A stretch of 64,000 nt of DNA from CANMXU01 sp052030545 (lineage in GTDB: Bacteria; Pseudomonadota; Gammaproteobacteria; Enterobacterales; Alteromonadaceae), in the NCBI RefSeq assembly GCF_052030545.1, contig NZ_JBPDIH010000005.1, forward strand, positions 310,001 through 374,000. The letters are read 5' to 3'. This document shows positions 46,125 through 56,152 of the stretch, one piece after another; the first letter of the stretch is position 1, and each line of letters starts with the position of its first letter. Position numbers and translations under genes: made by a program. Below the pieces are notes generated by a model that was not told the DNA's origin, searched no databases, and saw only the letters and a list, made by a program, of their open reading frames with translations.

Positions 46125-47345
46125 ATGAAAAAATTCAATACAAATACCCGAAAAAGCAATAACAAGAGACTATCTAAAATACCTTGCAAGGGCAGTATCA
46201 CGTTACTAATCACTTTATTACTGCCCTTTGCTGCTACATCTTCTACCTTTGAGCAAGACAAAGCGTTTATAGAAAAATATGACCAACCAATTTTATTAAG
46301 TTCAGCTAACCGTCAACATCAACTGCTTATTTCAGCCAAACATCAAGGCCGAGTGATTACCAGTACCGCAAATGGCGAGCATGGCCTCAGCAATGGCTGG
46401 GTAAACTATGATGCTTTAAGTGCAGGTAAAGGTAATGTTGGTGGAGAAGATCGTTTTTGGCTAGCACCTATAGGCTCAAAATATTCCGTTTTTTACCCTG
46501 TTGGAGATTCATTCGCGTCTAATTTATGGCGGGTCCCAGAAGCGGTATCAGAAACACCTTTTACCTTAATCAGCAAAAATGCGCATAGCGCACATCTTTA
46601 TCAAAAATTACATGTGCAAAATATGCAAGGAACAGAGTTTATTGTTGGGGTCGATAGAAATATCAGTCTGTATTCCAAACGACATCTAAATACATTGCTA
46701 AAGATTAAGCTCCCCGAAAATGTAAAATATATCGGTTTTGGTTCAAATAATCGTTTAACAAACTTAGGGAAAGACTGGCGTGCCGATACTGGGCTTTTAT
46801 CTATTTGGATTTTAGGCATGTTTCAAGGTACCGATAATAGTTGGGCAATTGCACCATTAAACCAAGAAGTTTCACAAAAAGGCCAAATACACACTTACTT
46901 AAACACAATAAACAATGATTACTTGAAACAGCACGACGAAGCCGTTTATTTTAAAGTAGATGGTAAATTTCGAGCGAAGCTAGGGGTCCCAAAAACAATA
47001 ACCAAAGACCGCATAGCCAGTTATAGCCCAGAACTTAATAGACTAACCGTGGTATTGTTTTCATTTACTAACCAACCAAATTACCCCATAGCACTTGAAA
47101 GCGACGTGCCAGATGGCACATTGGGTGATGTCAGTAACTTCTACAATCATCAAGGCCCGTCAGCAGATAAAGAATTTTATGAATTGGAAACTGCTGCTGC
47201 GATGGAGCCATTGAAACATGGTGATTTTATTGAGCATCAACACCATACCTTTCACTTTTTTGGTAACAGCAACCAACTAGACAATATCGCCCAACAAGTA
47301 TTAGGGCTATCATTGCAAAAGATTCAAACATGGTCAGACAAATAA
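46125..47345 (+). CDS. Exported DUF6786-like protein
   Basis: Exported protein of about 406 residues. The ATG at 46125 has GGAA 10 bp ahead; the upstream TTG is less likely. A signal or anchor segment (SITLLITLLLPFAATSS) is followed by a beta-rich domain with GRVITSTANGEHGLSNGW, GGEDRFWLAPIGSKYSVFY and WRADTGLLSIWILGMFQG. I believe it matches DUF6786, found next to glycosidases in marine bacteria, whose fold resembles galactose mutarotase-like sandwiches; that match is from memory. It could bind or epimerise a released sugar. It follows the sulfatase on the same strand, after its terminator. Confidence 0.6.
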   Translation: MKKFNTNTRKSNNKRLSKIPCKGSITLLITLLLPFAATSSTFEQDKAFIEKYDQPILLSSANRQHQLLISAKHQGRVITSTANGEHGLSNGWVNYDALSAGKGNVGGEDRFWLAPIGSKYSVFYPVGDSFASNLWRVPEAVSETPFTLISKNAHSAHLYQKLHVQNMQGTEFIVGVDRNISLYSKRHLNTLLKIKLPENVKYIGFGSNNRLTNLGKDWRADTGLLSIWILGMFQGTDNSWAIAPLNQEVSQKGQIHTYLNTINNDYLKQHDEAVYFKVDGKFRAKLGVPKTITKDRIASYSPELNRLTVVLFSFTNQPNYPIALESDVPDGTLGDVSNFYNHQGPSADKEFYELETAAAMEPLKHGDFIEHQHHTFHFFGNSNQLDNIAQQVLGLSLQKIQTWSDK

Positions 47346-47407
47346 TTTAAGGGCCATCATAAACAAAGCTCGGTAATGCAACATAGCGTTATATGTCTTA
47401 AAAAAAA

Positions 47408-47432
47408 CGCAGTGATCAACATGATCACTGCG
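47408..47432 (-). terminator. terminator of SGNH hydrolase gene
   Basis: 11-bp perfect stem CGCAGTGATCA / TGATCACTGCG with a 3-nt loop; on the minus strand it is followed by seven T residues. It may also act for the convergent DUF6786-like gene. Confidence 0.85.
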
Positions 47433-47532
47433 CTATTCATTTCCTGCTCACCCAAAATTTACTTCATGCTTACGTCACTATTAAAGATAGTCGTTTACAC
47501 AAGCTGAGTTAACGTAGATTAGCTAAAGCTGA

Positions 47533-48768
47533 TTAGTCTGCAACAACTAAAAATTGCCCGACTTGAAGTGTTTTATTAGGCGCTAATTTAACCAGTTTAA
47601 CTGTTGTAGTATGTTTACCGTCAGCCACTTCAGCTAAGAATTTGTATTTCTCTTGCCTATGGCCTTTTCGCGACTTTAAATCAACTAGCTTAGGTTTTCC
47701 GCCATCGGTAGTTACTTCCACAACAACGTCACCTTTGCCTTCAAGTACGGCTGTTAATCCTAACAAGAAACCTTGCCATTGAAAGGTAAAGCTTTCGCCT
47801 ACTTTAGTGGTTTTCATCGCCTGTTCAAAAATAGCTTTACCACCACGGTTTTCATCGGTTAAATCGGCATTAATATCAACACCCGTTAATGCAACACGCT
47901 GCCAGTTTGTGCTAAATTTAGCTTCGCTTACCGGCACCATAGAGGCTTTAGAAAATATATTTTCTTTCGAAGGTGCTGGTATGATATTTTTCCCTGCAAC
48001 ACCATGCCCGTCGAGGTTTTTAAGCGAGCGTACCAGTACATCACGATATATGTCATGCCCTGCTTCTATCGGGTGAACACCATCTTTAGAGAAAATAATT
48101 TTTCCTTCTGCAGAGCTGTCTCCTTTCTTAAAGACCAGTTTGTCTTCTTTTAGTAATTTAACCACTTCTAAGCCAAACTCTATTGACGGTATGCCGTAAT
48201 GATTCGCTACGGCTTCGATTGGTTTGCCGGCTTGAGCTTGATTACCTTTTGAAATATCGTCGATCATCCAGTGAGCAATGGTATAAACAATACAAATTTC
48301 AGCATTCGGGTTTTTTTCCCATATTTGTGGGATCAAGCCCTCAAATGCTCTGCCTTGATATACGCCACCATTATTAACGCGGTATTCAATAAAAACCATG
48401 TCAGGGTTATGTTCAAGCAAATGGTCGCCGATTCTCGCCGCACCATAATCAGGGCCTGTGCCGCCAATAGCAGCATTCACTTGCGTTATATTTGCCTTTG
48501 GGTATTCACTTCTAAGCCAATCTAAAGACTTAGCTCGCCACAAACCACCATTGGTAATACTACCGCCGATGTAACCCACTTTGACATCTTCACCGGCATG
48601 CAGCTTTTTGAAGAAGTTTGGTAACCCATCTCGGGCACGAAGTTCAGCGGTTTTAGTAGTGTCAAATTTATAGACATTTGGCTGAGCTATTACTTGAGCT
48701 GATAAGCTCGTTAAACCAAGGCTTGATAAGCTAAATAATAATGCCGAGGTGAACTTTTTAAGTTTCAT
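47533..48768 (-). CDS. Exported SGNH/GDSL-type hydrolase
   Basis: Predicted periplasmic esterase, 411 residues with a signal peptide (LLFSLSSLGLTSLSAQVIA). SGNH blocks: the nucleophile Ser in VGYIGGSITNGG (block I), Gly in INAAIGGTGPDY-like block II, Asn in EYRVNNGG (block III) and the Asp/His pair in KDGVHPIEAGHDIY (block V). A C-terminal beta-sandwich of about 130 residues follows. Probably removes acetyl or other acyl groups from the polysaccharide. It lies 304 bp downstream of the TonB receptor on the same strand. Confidence 0.83.
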   Translation of the reverse strand: MKLKKFTSALLFSLSSLGLTSLSAQVIAQPNVYKFDTTKTAELRARDGLPNFFKKLHAGEDVKVGYIGGSITNGGLWRAKSLDWLRSEYPKANITQVNAAIGGTGPDYGAARIGDHLLEHNPDMVFIEYRVNNGGVYQGRAFEGLIPQIWEKNPNAEICIVYTIAHWMIDDISKGNQAQAGKPIEAVANHYGIPSIEFGLEVVKLLKEDKLVFKKGDSSAEGKIIFSKDGVHPIEAGHDIYRDVLVRSLKNLDGHGVAGKNIIPAPSKENIFSKASMVPVSEAKFSTNWQRVALTGVDINADLTDENRGGKAIFEQAMKTTKVGESFTFQWQGFLLGLTAVLEGKGDVVVEVTTDGGKPKLVDLKSRKGHRQEKYKFLAEVADGKHTTTVKLVKLAPNKTLQVGQFLVVAD

Positions 48769-49015
48769 GTTATACCTTTAGTCGTTATCGTTTATGCCAT
48801 TCATTCGGCTTCTTCTTAAAGTTTTAAATCACTATAACTAATAAAAACAGTAACTACTTAAGCGTTATGTGGGATTTAAATATTTGAAGTTTAATGAATG
48901 ATAAAACTGAAGTGTTGTGCTGAAAATCTGATTGAGCAATTCACACAATAAGCGGTTTTATCAAAGTGCTATGCTGATTTATTATTTATCATTGCATGAG
49001 CAATAAGAAATAAAA

Positions 49016-49053
49016 ACCTGAGTTATGCGCCGGATATTGCACACAACCCAGGT
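49016..49053 (-). terminator. possible terminator of TonB receptor
   Basis: ACCTGAGTT / AACCCAGGT with one mismatch and a 20-nt loop, 20 bp after the receptor stop. Weak. Nothing else is recognised in the 304-bp gap 48769-49072. Confidence 0.35.
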
Positions 49054-49072
49054 AGTTACTTAATTGTTTTTT

Positions 49073-52000
49073 CTAAAAATTAATGCGTGTACTCAATCGA
49101 TATGTGGTACCCACATTTGCTGCCGAAATAGTTCTATGATCTGGCGCATCGCCCAGAGTTAAAGATTCAGCCGGTAATAACAAGTCATTAACGTTTGAGT
49201 TGTACGTTCTGATCACAGTATCGGTTAAATTAACCGCTTGAAAGGTCACCGATATCATCTTGTTTACTCGGTAAGACGCTGAAAAGTCCAACGAGTCATA
49301 ACCTTCGGTCCAAATAGCATTACCATCTTGAGCAGCACGTTGGCTTAGGTAATCACTGCGATTATTATAAGCTAAGCGAAGTAACGCACCGTCTTTTTCC
49401 CAATAAACTGTGGTATTAAAAGTATGCTTAGAAGTGTTTTCTAAAGGTGCCTCAGCGAAGGTCACATTACCATTAGCATCGTGCTCTGCATCCACTTCAC
49501 TGTCAGAATAGGTGTAGTTCGTTAATAAGCCTAAACCACTCCAAGCATCAGGTAAGTAGTCAAAACTGTGCTGGAAGTTAAACTCCATCCCACGAACATA
49601 ACCACCTTTACCGTTGCGATTAACACTCATATTAAGTAAGTCACAGCCTTCTTCACCAAACGAAGATGTAACATCTTCTTCCCGATTTGGCATACAACCA
49701 ACAGGCATGTTTTCTGGTGTGTATGGGTATAAGACCTCATCAGGGTTAGCAACAAAATCGATATCTTCATCGTCTTTAAGCACCCCCGTGCGACCATCAT
49801 CACCCACATCATAAAACTCATCACGAACATCTTTCCAGTACGCTAAACTTGACGCCGTCTCTTCAAAGTCTGACATGTCTTTATTAAATAATGTCACAGC
49901 AAAAAGTGAAGCACTGTCAAAATACCATTCAAACGATAAATCTAAATTGGTTGATAAATAAGGGTTTAATCTTGTTGAACCCACAGTCGCATTTGACGTA
50001 GGGTTAGTATAACTTTCGTTAATGGTAAAACCCGGTTTTAGTGCATCAATTCTTGGACGTGCCATGGTTTTTGACGCGGCAAAACGCACAATAGTTTCAT
50101 CATTAATCGCGTAGTTTAAGTTTAAACTTGGTAACCAGTTGTCATAATCATGCGTATCGTTTGTTGGTGTTGGGCTTGGTACATGTTGGCCTTTTTCAAT
50201 TCTCAAACCAAGCGCTTCAAACGCTGCTTCTTCAGAGCCGTAAAAAGCAATATTTTCTTCGGTAATAAAATTAAGCGTTGTGTATTGAAAGCCTGAATAA
50301 CCAAAGGCTTTAACATCTGTTTTTGCGTAACGTAACCCTAAGTCCCCGACTAAGTCACCATCTAGGAACTCGAAGTTTACTTTTGCGTAAATCGCTTGTG
50401 CGTCAACTTCAATATCACGAGTGTTTCTTAGGTTAGTTGAAATTTCAGGGACAAGTCCTGCTTCTCGAATATCGTCTAAAATCGCTCGAGAGTTCACGGT
50501 TACCCAGCCATCGGTGATTTCATCACGCGGAAAACCCAGCTCTTCGCCCCAATCAGAAGGTGTCATTTCACCATCATAATAATCAGCCATGGTTTTGCCA
50601 GCAAAGAAGTCTTCAAACGCCGCAGCGTTAAATTCTTGGCGTGTTTCATGAAGGTTTTTTTCGCGTTGGCTCCATTTATAACCAAATTCAACCATGGTGA
50701 CCGGACCAAATTCAACTTCCCAGTCAACATCAAAAAAGATATTGGTCGCTTTGTCTTCCGTTTTTCTGTCACGCAATGCTAATGATTGTAGTTCCATCGT
50801 AGATGGGTCATTCGCAAGCTCAGGAGACACCACACTTAAACATACGTCACTGACCGTTGTACAGTCATACCCGTTGTAGTAGCCTTCACCCTTACCTGAA
50901 TTAGGTAGTCTATAGCGTGATTGTAGATAAAAATCATCGCCTGACTCTGACGCTGATTGACCGCCTTTCAAGGTAAATGAAAAGTTCTCATATTCATGGT
51001 CGATATTAAAACCAAATACACGGTTTCTATCAGTGGTTTCCCCAATATCACGATGGTTCCTTACCGTAATAGGCTCTTTCGTCGTAGTTGAGGTATTCGT
51101 CCATTTAGGAAAAGTAAACGTGCTTGGATCCCAAAGAATATTTTCAGGCTCATCACCTTTATTTGGCGTGGTGTTGGCAAAATAGTTATCGTCATTCTTA
51201 ACCATTTGCTCGGAGAAAGTAAAATCTAGAGAAACATCGGTATTTTCAGTCGGTAAAAACTGCAAGGTTGACGAGATAGTATTGCGGTCTCGAGCTATGT
51301 TAGAAGTGCGATACTGGGTTTGACGGCTTGCAAAACCACGAATTCTTTTTTCATCATCACCAATAACGCCATCACCGTCGTAATCATAACCGTCATCTTT
51401 AGTGACGACTTCACCCGTTTCAGTATTAGTCGCACCATTTTTAGGCTCCAGCGGACGCCACCAAGTATTGTTGTAACGATCGCGTCTGACTGTAGAAGCT
51501 TCTGTACTGGCAACGATTGAAAAGCCTACCGTTTCATCAAAAAATTTCTCAGAAATTGAGCCGCTGAATTTATGATCTGCTTGGCCATCAACATCGGCAA
51601 AAGGGTTATTACGGTATTGTAGTTCTAATGTTCTTCTATCTTTGGCAGCGGCTAAGGGTTTAAAACCACTCAACTGAATACTCGCACCTAAGCTACCTTC
51701 ATCATGGTCGGCACTGGGGGTTTTAATAACATCTATTCCAGCCAAAACATCTGATGAATATTGGCTAAAATCAACCGCTTGGTTGGCACCACTACTGGTT
51801 AGAGGTACGCCATTTAAGGTGACATTATTTAAGTTTGGACCAGCGCCACGTACTGAAACGGTGGTACCTTCTCCGCCGCTACGGTCAATTGAAATCCCCG
51901 TCACACGTTGCAAAGCTTCTGCAATATTTTGATCCGCAGATTTACCAATATCTTCTGCGGCAATAGAGTCGGTTACGTTCTTAGCAAAACGTTTTGAGTT

Positions 52001-52144
52001 CAGCGCTTTAGTTACCGACGACTTAAAACCAGTCACTTCAATAACTTCAATTTCTTTTTCTTGCTCTTCTTCTGCATATGCAGGAAACATCGCTACCATT
52101 AATGGACTTAGCGTCAAGCCTGCAAGTAATACCTTATGTTTCAT
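49073..52144 (-). CDS. TonB-dependent receptor, oligosaccharide uptake
   Basis: Complete outer-membrane receptor, about 1023 residues. The ATG at 52144 has GGGGA 8 bp ahead; the upstream TTG at 52156 is rejected. Signal peptide ending PAYAEEE; IEVIEVTGF and the plug (QRVTGISIDRSGGEGTTVSV, then RGAGPNLNNVTLNG) belong to the Xanthomonas/Caulobacter type. The 22-strand barrel ends with the terminal aromatic TRINF expected for assembly. Paralogue of the truncated receptor at 1-1908; the two flank the catabolic genes. Box pair about 80 bp upstream suggests induction by the substrate. Confidence 0.95.
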   Translation of the reverse strand: MKHKVLLAGLTLSPLMVAMFPAYAEEEQEKEIEVIEVTGFKSSVTKALNSKRFAKNVTDSIAAEDIGKSADQNIAEALQRVTGISIDRSGGEGTTVSVRGAGPNLNNVTLNGVPLTSSGANQAVDFSQYSSDVLAGIDVIKTPSADHDEGSLGASIQLSGFKPLAAAKDRRTLELQYRNNPFADVDGQADHKFSGSISEKFFDETVGFSIVASTEASTVRRDRYNNTWWRPLEPKNGATNTETGEVVTKDDGYDYDGDGVIGDDEKRIRGFASRQTQYRTSNIARDRNTISSTLQFLPTENTDVSLDFTFSEQMVKNDDNYFANTTPNKGDEPENILWDPSTFTFPKWTNTSTTTKEPITVRNHRDIGETTDRNRVFGFNIDHEYENFSFTLKGGQSASESGDDFYLQSRYRLPNSGKGEGYYNGYDCTTVSDVCLSVVSPELANDPSTMELQSLALRDRKTEDKATNIFFDVDWEVEFGPVTMVEFGYKWSQREKNLHETRQEFNAAAFEDFFAGKTMADYYDGEMTPSDWGEELGFPRDEITDGWVTVNSRAILDDIREAGLVPEISTNLRNTRDIEVDAQAIYAKVNFEFLDGDLVGDLGLRYAKTDVKAFGYSGFQYTTLNFITEENIAFYGSEEAAFEALGLRIEKGQHVPSPTPTNDTHDYDNWLPSLNLNYAINDETIVRFAASKTMARPRIDALKPGFTINESYTNPTSNATVGSTRLNPYLSTNLDLSFEWYFDSASLFAVTLFNKDMSDFEETASSLAYWKDVRDEFYDVGDDGRTGVLKDDEDIDFVANPDEVLYPYTPENMPVGCMPNREEDVTSSFGEEGCDLLNMSVNRNGKGGYVRGMEFNFQHSFDYLPDAWSGLGLLTNYTYSDSEVDAEHDANGNVTFAEAPLENTSKHTFNTTVYWEKDGALLRLAYNNRSDYLSQRAAQDGNAIWTEGYDSLDFSASYRVNKMISVTFQAVNLTDTVIRTYNSNVNDLLLPAESLTLGDAPDHRTISAANVGTTYRLSTRINF

Positions 52145-52225
52145 AAGATTCCCCAACCTGTTTATTTATTTTTATATTATTTTTTTAAGTGTTTTAAAAG
52201 CTATATGCTCTCAGACACTGGTGAA

Positions 52226-52255
52226 TTAAATATAAAATACACTATTCATATTTAA
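52226..52255. promoter_or_regulatory. paired 10-bp boxes upstream of TonB receptor
   Basis: TTAAATATAA at 52226 and TCATATTTAA at 52246, 20 bp apart. The remainder of the 615-bp gap to 52759 shows only A/T-rich sequence and a weak hairpin at 52700-52733. Confidence 0.6.
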
Positions 52256-52699
52256 ATTCAACCTTTTTTTGTTATTATTTAAACAATTCAATAAAGAGTT
52301 TTCTTGTACAAGACTGCAATCACCCATTTACCACGCAGCACAAAAATACATAAAAATCAGACAAGTAAATAGTAAAAAACACACCAAAATACAATAGTAA
52401 AACCTTGATTCATCAAATATCGATTAAAATAAAAATCCACACATTCATTCAATAAAACGCAAAAATTAATATACTTTTTATTTTTGAAATATCAGTTGGC
52501 TTTATCATATACAAATTCATTAACTTGATTCAAACGAAACACTAGATTGAAGGTGAATTCATAGAAGTAATTATCTAACAGGTGTTCAGATTGCTGTACG
52601 CTTACTCATTTAAGAGGGGCTGAGCCATATAAGAAGGATGATTTACGAAATAGAACTAACTATGGTGTCGAGATATTAAGAAAGAGTGCACCAAATTAA

Positions 52700-52733
52700 A
52701 ATGGCAGGGCTAATATCATAAACCGCTGCCATT
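52700..52733 (-). terminator. possible terminator of sulfatase gene
   Basis: AATGGCAG / CTGCCATT, 8-bp stem with an 18-nt loop, 27 bp after the sulfatase stop. No T-run. Confidence 0.35.
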
Positions 52734-52759
52734 GGATTGGACTAAATAATTAAAAAGTC

Positions 52760-54280
52760 TTACTTAGTTGGTGTCCATGGCACTTTACCGTCTTTACTAT
52801 TAAGAAATTTCGCATCAACTTCTCTATACCAATTATGTAACTGTGCTTTTAACTGTTTCGTTTTACCTGGTTCTTGCCTTGCCAAGTCATGTTGCTCAGC
52901 AATATCTAAACTAAGATCGTATAAATGTACTTTACCATCTTCAAAACGTTCAATAAGTTTCCAATCACCAACGCGGACAGCAGCCCCAGGAAAACCGCCC
53001 TGGTTCGAATAATGTGGATAATGAAAATATAAAGGTCGTTGGTCGTCAATGCTATCACCCGTTAATAAGGGTACTAGGGATACACCATCAATGTGCTGTT
53101 TAGGCTCAGCTGACAAACCTGCTAGATTTAGTAGCGTTGGATAAAAGTCAGTCGCAATAACTGGCGTATCAATTTTATGGCCATTGACCTGAGCATTAGG
53201 TGCTTTAATAATAAATGGAACTCTTATGCCACCTTCATACAACCAACCTTTGCCGCCTCTTAAAGGCAAGTTTGATGTTGGAGAGCCCTCAGAAGTTGAT
53301 AAGCCACCGTTATCAGACGTGAATACAACAATGGTATTATCATCTAAACCTAGTGCTTTTAGTTTGCTCAGGATTTTACCAACGTTTGTGTCCATTTTAT
53401 TAACCATGGCAGCATATACTGCATGGTTTTGCTGAACACGAACCATCCTTTTTTTATCTGTTGGCCATATTTGTTCTTCTTCACGGAAGTCGTCTGAAGA
53501 GGGTTGTTCTTTAGCTAGACCTTCATACTTTTCGACAACATCTTGCGGCGCCTGCAATGGAGTATGAACGGTGTAGAACGATAAATACATGAAAAATGGA
53601 TTTTCCTGCTGAGCATATGACTCTAGCAAGTTGATCGATTCATTGGTTAAACGGTCAGTAAGGTATTCACCTTTAGGGCCGTCAGATAATCGAGGGTTTT
53701 TATAAGGAGAAAAGTAGCCATTGGGTGGCTGACCATATTTCATTCCACCAATATTAACATCAAAACCTTGGTGCTCTGGCCATAATGCTTCGTCATCACC
53801 TAAATGCCATTTCCCTAAAAAAGCTGTGCTATAGCCATGTTCCTTAAATGACTCAGCCATGGTTCGTTCTTCTAGGGGCATGCTCTCAAGCATATTTGCA
53901 GGGTTAAATTTTTCAACCCGATGTGGCCAACCGTTGACATGAAACCAATCTGTCGCATCAATTCTTGATGGATGTCTCCCCGTAAGGGCTGCATAACGTG
54001 ATGGACTGCAAACTGGGTTGGCGGCATAACCATTAGTGAATTGAACCCCTTCCTTGGCTAACTGATCAATATTAGGGGTGTGATAAAAACTCTTTTCATT
54101 ATATGCGGCTATATCTGAATAACCTAAATCATCAACCAGAATAAAAAGCACATTGGGTTTCTTATTCGGGTTATTTACTTTTTCATCTCTATCAGTTGCG
54201 CTCATATTACAGGCAGACATGAGCAATACACAGGTTGCAATAGCGGTTACCTTGGGAATTGATAAGTAGTGACTAAACAT
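52760..54280 (-). CDS. S1 sulfatase, lipoprotein (arylsulfatase A-like)
   Basis: Formylglycine sulfatase, 506 residues, lipobox LLMSAC (Cys about 24). NVLFILVDDLGYSDIAAY binds metal; active site CSPSRYAALTGR with Cys about 91; LGKWHLGDDEALWPEHQGFD and FTSDNGGLSTSEG are textbook S1 motifs. The C-terminal YDLSLDIAEQHDLARQ segment is family-typical. It follows the second FucP-type symporter by 131 bp on the same strand, with a terminator hairpin between them. Confidence 0.94.
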   Translation of the reverse strand: MFSHYLSIPKVTAIATCVLLMSACNMSATDRDEKVNNPNKKPNVLFILVDDLGYSDIAAYNEKSFYHTPNIDQLAKEGVQFTNGYAANPVCSPSRYAALTGRHPSRIDATDWFHVNGWPHRVEKFNPANMLESMPLEERTMAESFKEHGYSTAFLGKWHLGDDEALWPEHQGFDVNIGGMKYGQPPNGYFSPYKNPRLSDGPKGEYLTDRLTNESINLLESYAQQENPFFMYLSFYTVHTPLQAPQDVVEKYEGLAKEQPSSDDFREEEQIWPTDKKRMVRVQQNHAVYAAMVNKMDTNVGKILSKLKALGLDDNTIVVFTSDNGGLSTSEGSPTSNLPLRGGKGWLYEGGIRVPFIIKAPNAQVNGHKIDTPVIATDFYPTLLNLAGLSAEPKQHIDGVSLVPLLTGDSIDDQRPLYFHYPHYSNQGGFPGAAVRVGDWKLIERFEDGKVHLYDLSLDIAEQHDLARQEPGKTKQLKAQLHNWYREVDAKFLNSKDGKVPWTPTK

Positions 54281-54370
54281 ATTAAACCTTTTGTTAAGTT
54301 TGTTTTTTTAAACTATTTCGTGAATACTTTTGGGGTAATCTTTTAGATAATGAATAACTCTATAAAATAA

Positions 54371-54396
54371 AGCTCAGCGCTAAAAAACGCTGAGCT
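54371..54396 (-). terminator. terminator of second FucP-type symporter
   Basis: AGCTCAGCG / CGCTGAGCT, 9-bp perfect stem with an 8-nt loop, followed on the minus strand by T-rich sequence, 16 bp after the symporter stop. Confidence 0.7.
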
Positions 54397-54411
54397 AAAA
54401 TCTGAACTTAG

Positions 54412-55836
54412 TTAAACGTTGTATTTATTGTGCGCACGGTAGCCATAACAACAAATAACCACAAAACATAATAGCGGTAATACAAACGACGTTTGCACTG
54501 ACGGTATGCCACTTAGCAGTTCACTACCATCAATCAACGTACCTTGAAGGGGTGGCATCAACGCGCCACCAACAATTGCCATAACCAAGCCCGCAGAAGC
54601 TAAACTTGCATCATCACCCATACCTTTTAAAGCGATACCATAAATAGTAGGAAACATAAGCGACATACACCCTGAAACACCTATTAAACAATATAGCCCT
54701 GTCATACCACCAATGAAAATCGTACCTAAGGTGAGGATAAAACCACCGGCAGCTAATATCATCAATAACTGGCCTGGGCGAATAAAAGCGAGTAAAAAAG
54801 TACAAACAAAGCGGCTGGTTAAAAATAGTCCCATGGCTACCATATTATATGACTGGGCATCGGCGGCGCTAAGCCCTACTGACGTGATGCCGTAATGAAT
54901 GATAAAAGTCCAGCACATAATTTGCGCACCAACATAAAATGCTTGGGCGACAACGCCTTCCAAATAGCATTTGTTAGCAAATAACCGAGCAAAAGTCTCT
55001 TTTAACTCTTTTTTGGTTAACCGCTGATCATGCGAGATAGTTTGCGGTAGCTTACTGAACAAAAAAACGGCAAACAAAATGGCTACAACAATAGCTATTG
55101 CCACATACGGGCCTCTAATCGTCAATAAGTCAGCAGCTTGCATCGCCTGATGTGCTTGTGGACTATTAGTTGAAAAATCGACCAAGGCTTGCGTTAACTT
55201 ACCGTCAACTTCTGATGGCAATAAATTAGCATATTCCGGATTAGCCGCTTTTTCTTTAGCTCTAAACTTTTCAACCTCAAGCTGACTAAGAATAAAACTC
55301 GAGGCGATAAACATGCCCGTTAACGAGCCAATAGGATTAAAAGCTTGCGCAAGATTTAATCGTTGTGTAGAAGTATCAGGGTGTCCCATAGATAAAATAT
55401 ACGGATTAGCGGTGGTTTCTAATAACGCTAAGCCACAGGTTAAAATCCACAACGCTGCTAGGAAGAAACCAAATTCCATATAAATAGAAGCCGGTATAAA
55501 CAATAATGCTCCCACTGCATAGAGAAATAATCCCAATAAAATTCCTGACTTATACGAATAGTTGCGAATAAAGATTGCCGCAGGAATCGCCATCACACCG
55601 TAACCTAAATAAAAGGCAAATTGCACTAAACTACTTTGGGCATTACTGATCAAGAAAATATCTTTAAAGGCCTTAACAAGTGGGTTTGTTACATCATTGG
55701 CAAATCCCCATAATGGAAATAAGGTAGCAACCAATAAAAAGGGAATAAGGTATTTAGACTCTATTATTTTTTCTTTTTTAGTTGGCGTATTTGTGGCAAT
55801 TTCCACATCAGTTATATGATTTGCATTTGTGTTCAT
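54412..55836 (-). CDS. FucP-family sugar:H+ symporter (MFS)
   Basis: Second FucP-type transporter, about 474 residues. The ATG at 55836 has GAGGGG directly ahead, so the 24-residue upstream extension is not used. Family signature LFPLWGFANDVTNPLV in TM1 and PTIYGIALKGMGDDASLASA near TM10 are shared with 2502-3806. It has a longer loop of about 50 residues near the middle (FRAKEKAANPEYANLL), so the two may differ in substrate or partner. Box pair about 95 bp upstream; the other copy has none. Fucose is the likeliest cargo given the GH29 genes. Confidence 0.88.
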   Translation of the reverse strand: MNTNANHITDVEIATNTPTKKEKIIESKYLIPFLLVATLFPLWGFANDVTNPLVKAFKDIFLISNAQSSLVQFAFYLGYGVMAIPAAIFIRNYSYKSGILLGLFLYAVGALLFIPASIYMEFGFFLAALWILTCGLALLETTANPYILSMGHPDTSTQRLNLAQAFNPIGSLTGMFIASSFILSQLEVEKFRAKEKAANPEYANLLPSEVDGKLTQALVDFSTNSPQAHQAMQAADLLTIRGPYVAIAIVVAILFAVFLFSKLPQTISHDQRLTKKELKETFARLFANKCYLEGVVAQAFYVGAQIMCWTFIIHYGITSVGLSAADAQSYNMVAMGLFLTSRFVCTFLLAFIRPGQLLMILAAGGFILTLGTIFIGGMTGLYCLIGVSGCMSLMFPTIYGIALKGMGDDASLASAGLVMAIVGGALMPPLQGTLIDGSELLSGIPSVQTSFVLPLLCFVVICCYGYRAHNKYNV

Positions 55837-55931
55837 AAACCCCTCGTTCTTGTTTTTATCAATAATGTATTTTTGTTTTGTTATTTTCATGCGTACATTT
55901 AACAACATCTAACCACAAGACTAACACAACT

Positions 55932-55961
55932 CCATATATAAATAATAGCTTTCGCATATAA
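55932..55961. promoter_or_regulatory. paired 10-bp boxes upstream of FucP-type symporter
   Basis: CCATATATAA at 55932 and TCGCATATAA at 55952, 20 bp apart; the first has C at position 1. It lies between the symporter and the IclR gene terminator. Confidence 0.5.
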
Positions 55962-56110
55962 AAACAAAACAGAAGCTGAATAATTGAATAAATTGAAGCT
56001 TGATAAGGGCTTATTGCTTACTAGGCAGGTTAATAGGAATAAGATGTGAATTAACAGTGAAAATAAAATAGCAAATTAAATCCGCGGCCTATGAATTTTA
56101 CTCACAAAAA

Positions 56111-56130
56111 AGGGAGCATAAATGCTCCCT
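56111..56130 (-). terminator. terminator of IclR gene
   Basis: AGGGAGCAT / ATGCTCCCT, a tight 9-bp stem followed on the minus strand by six T residues, 23 bp after the stop. Confidence 0.85.
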
Positions 56131-56152
56131 GTTTTTATTTTGTTAGTGAAAA

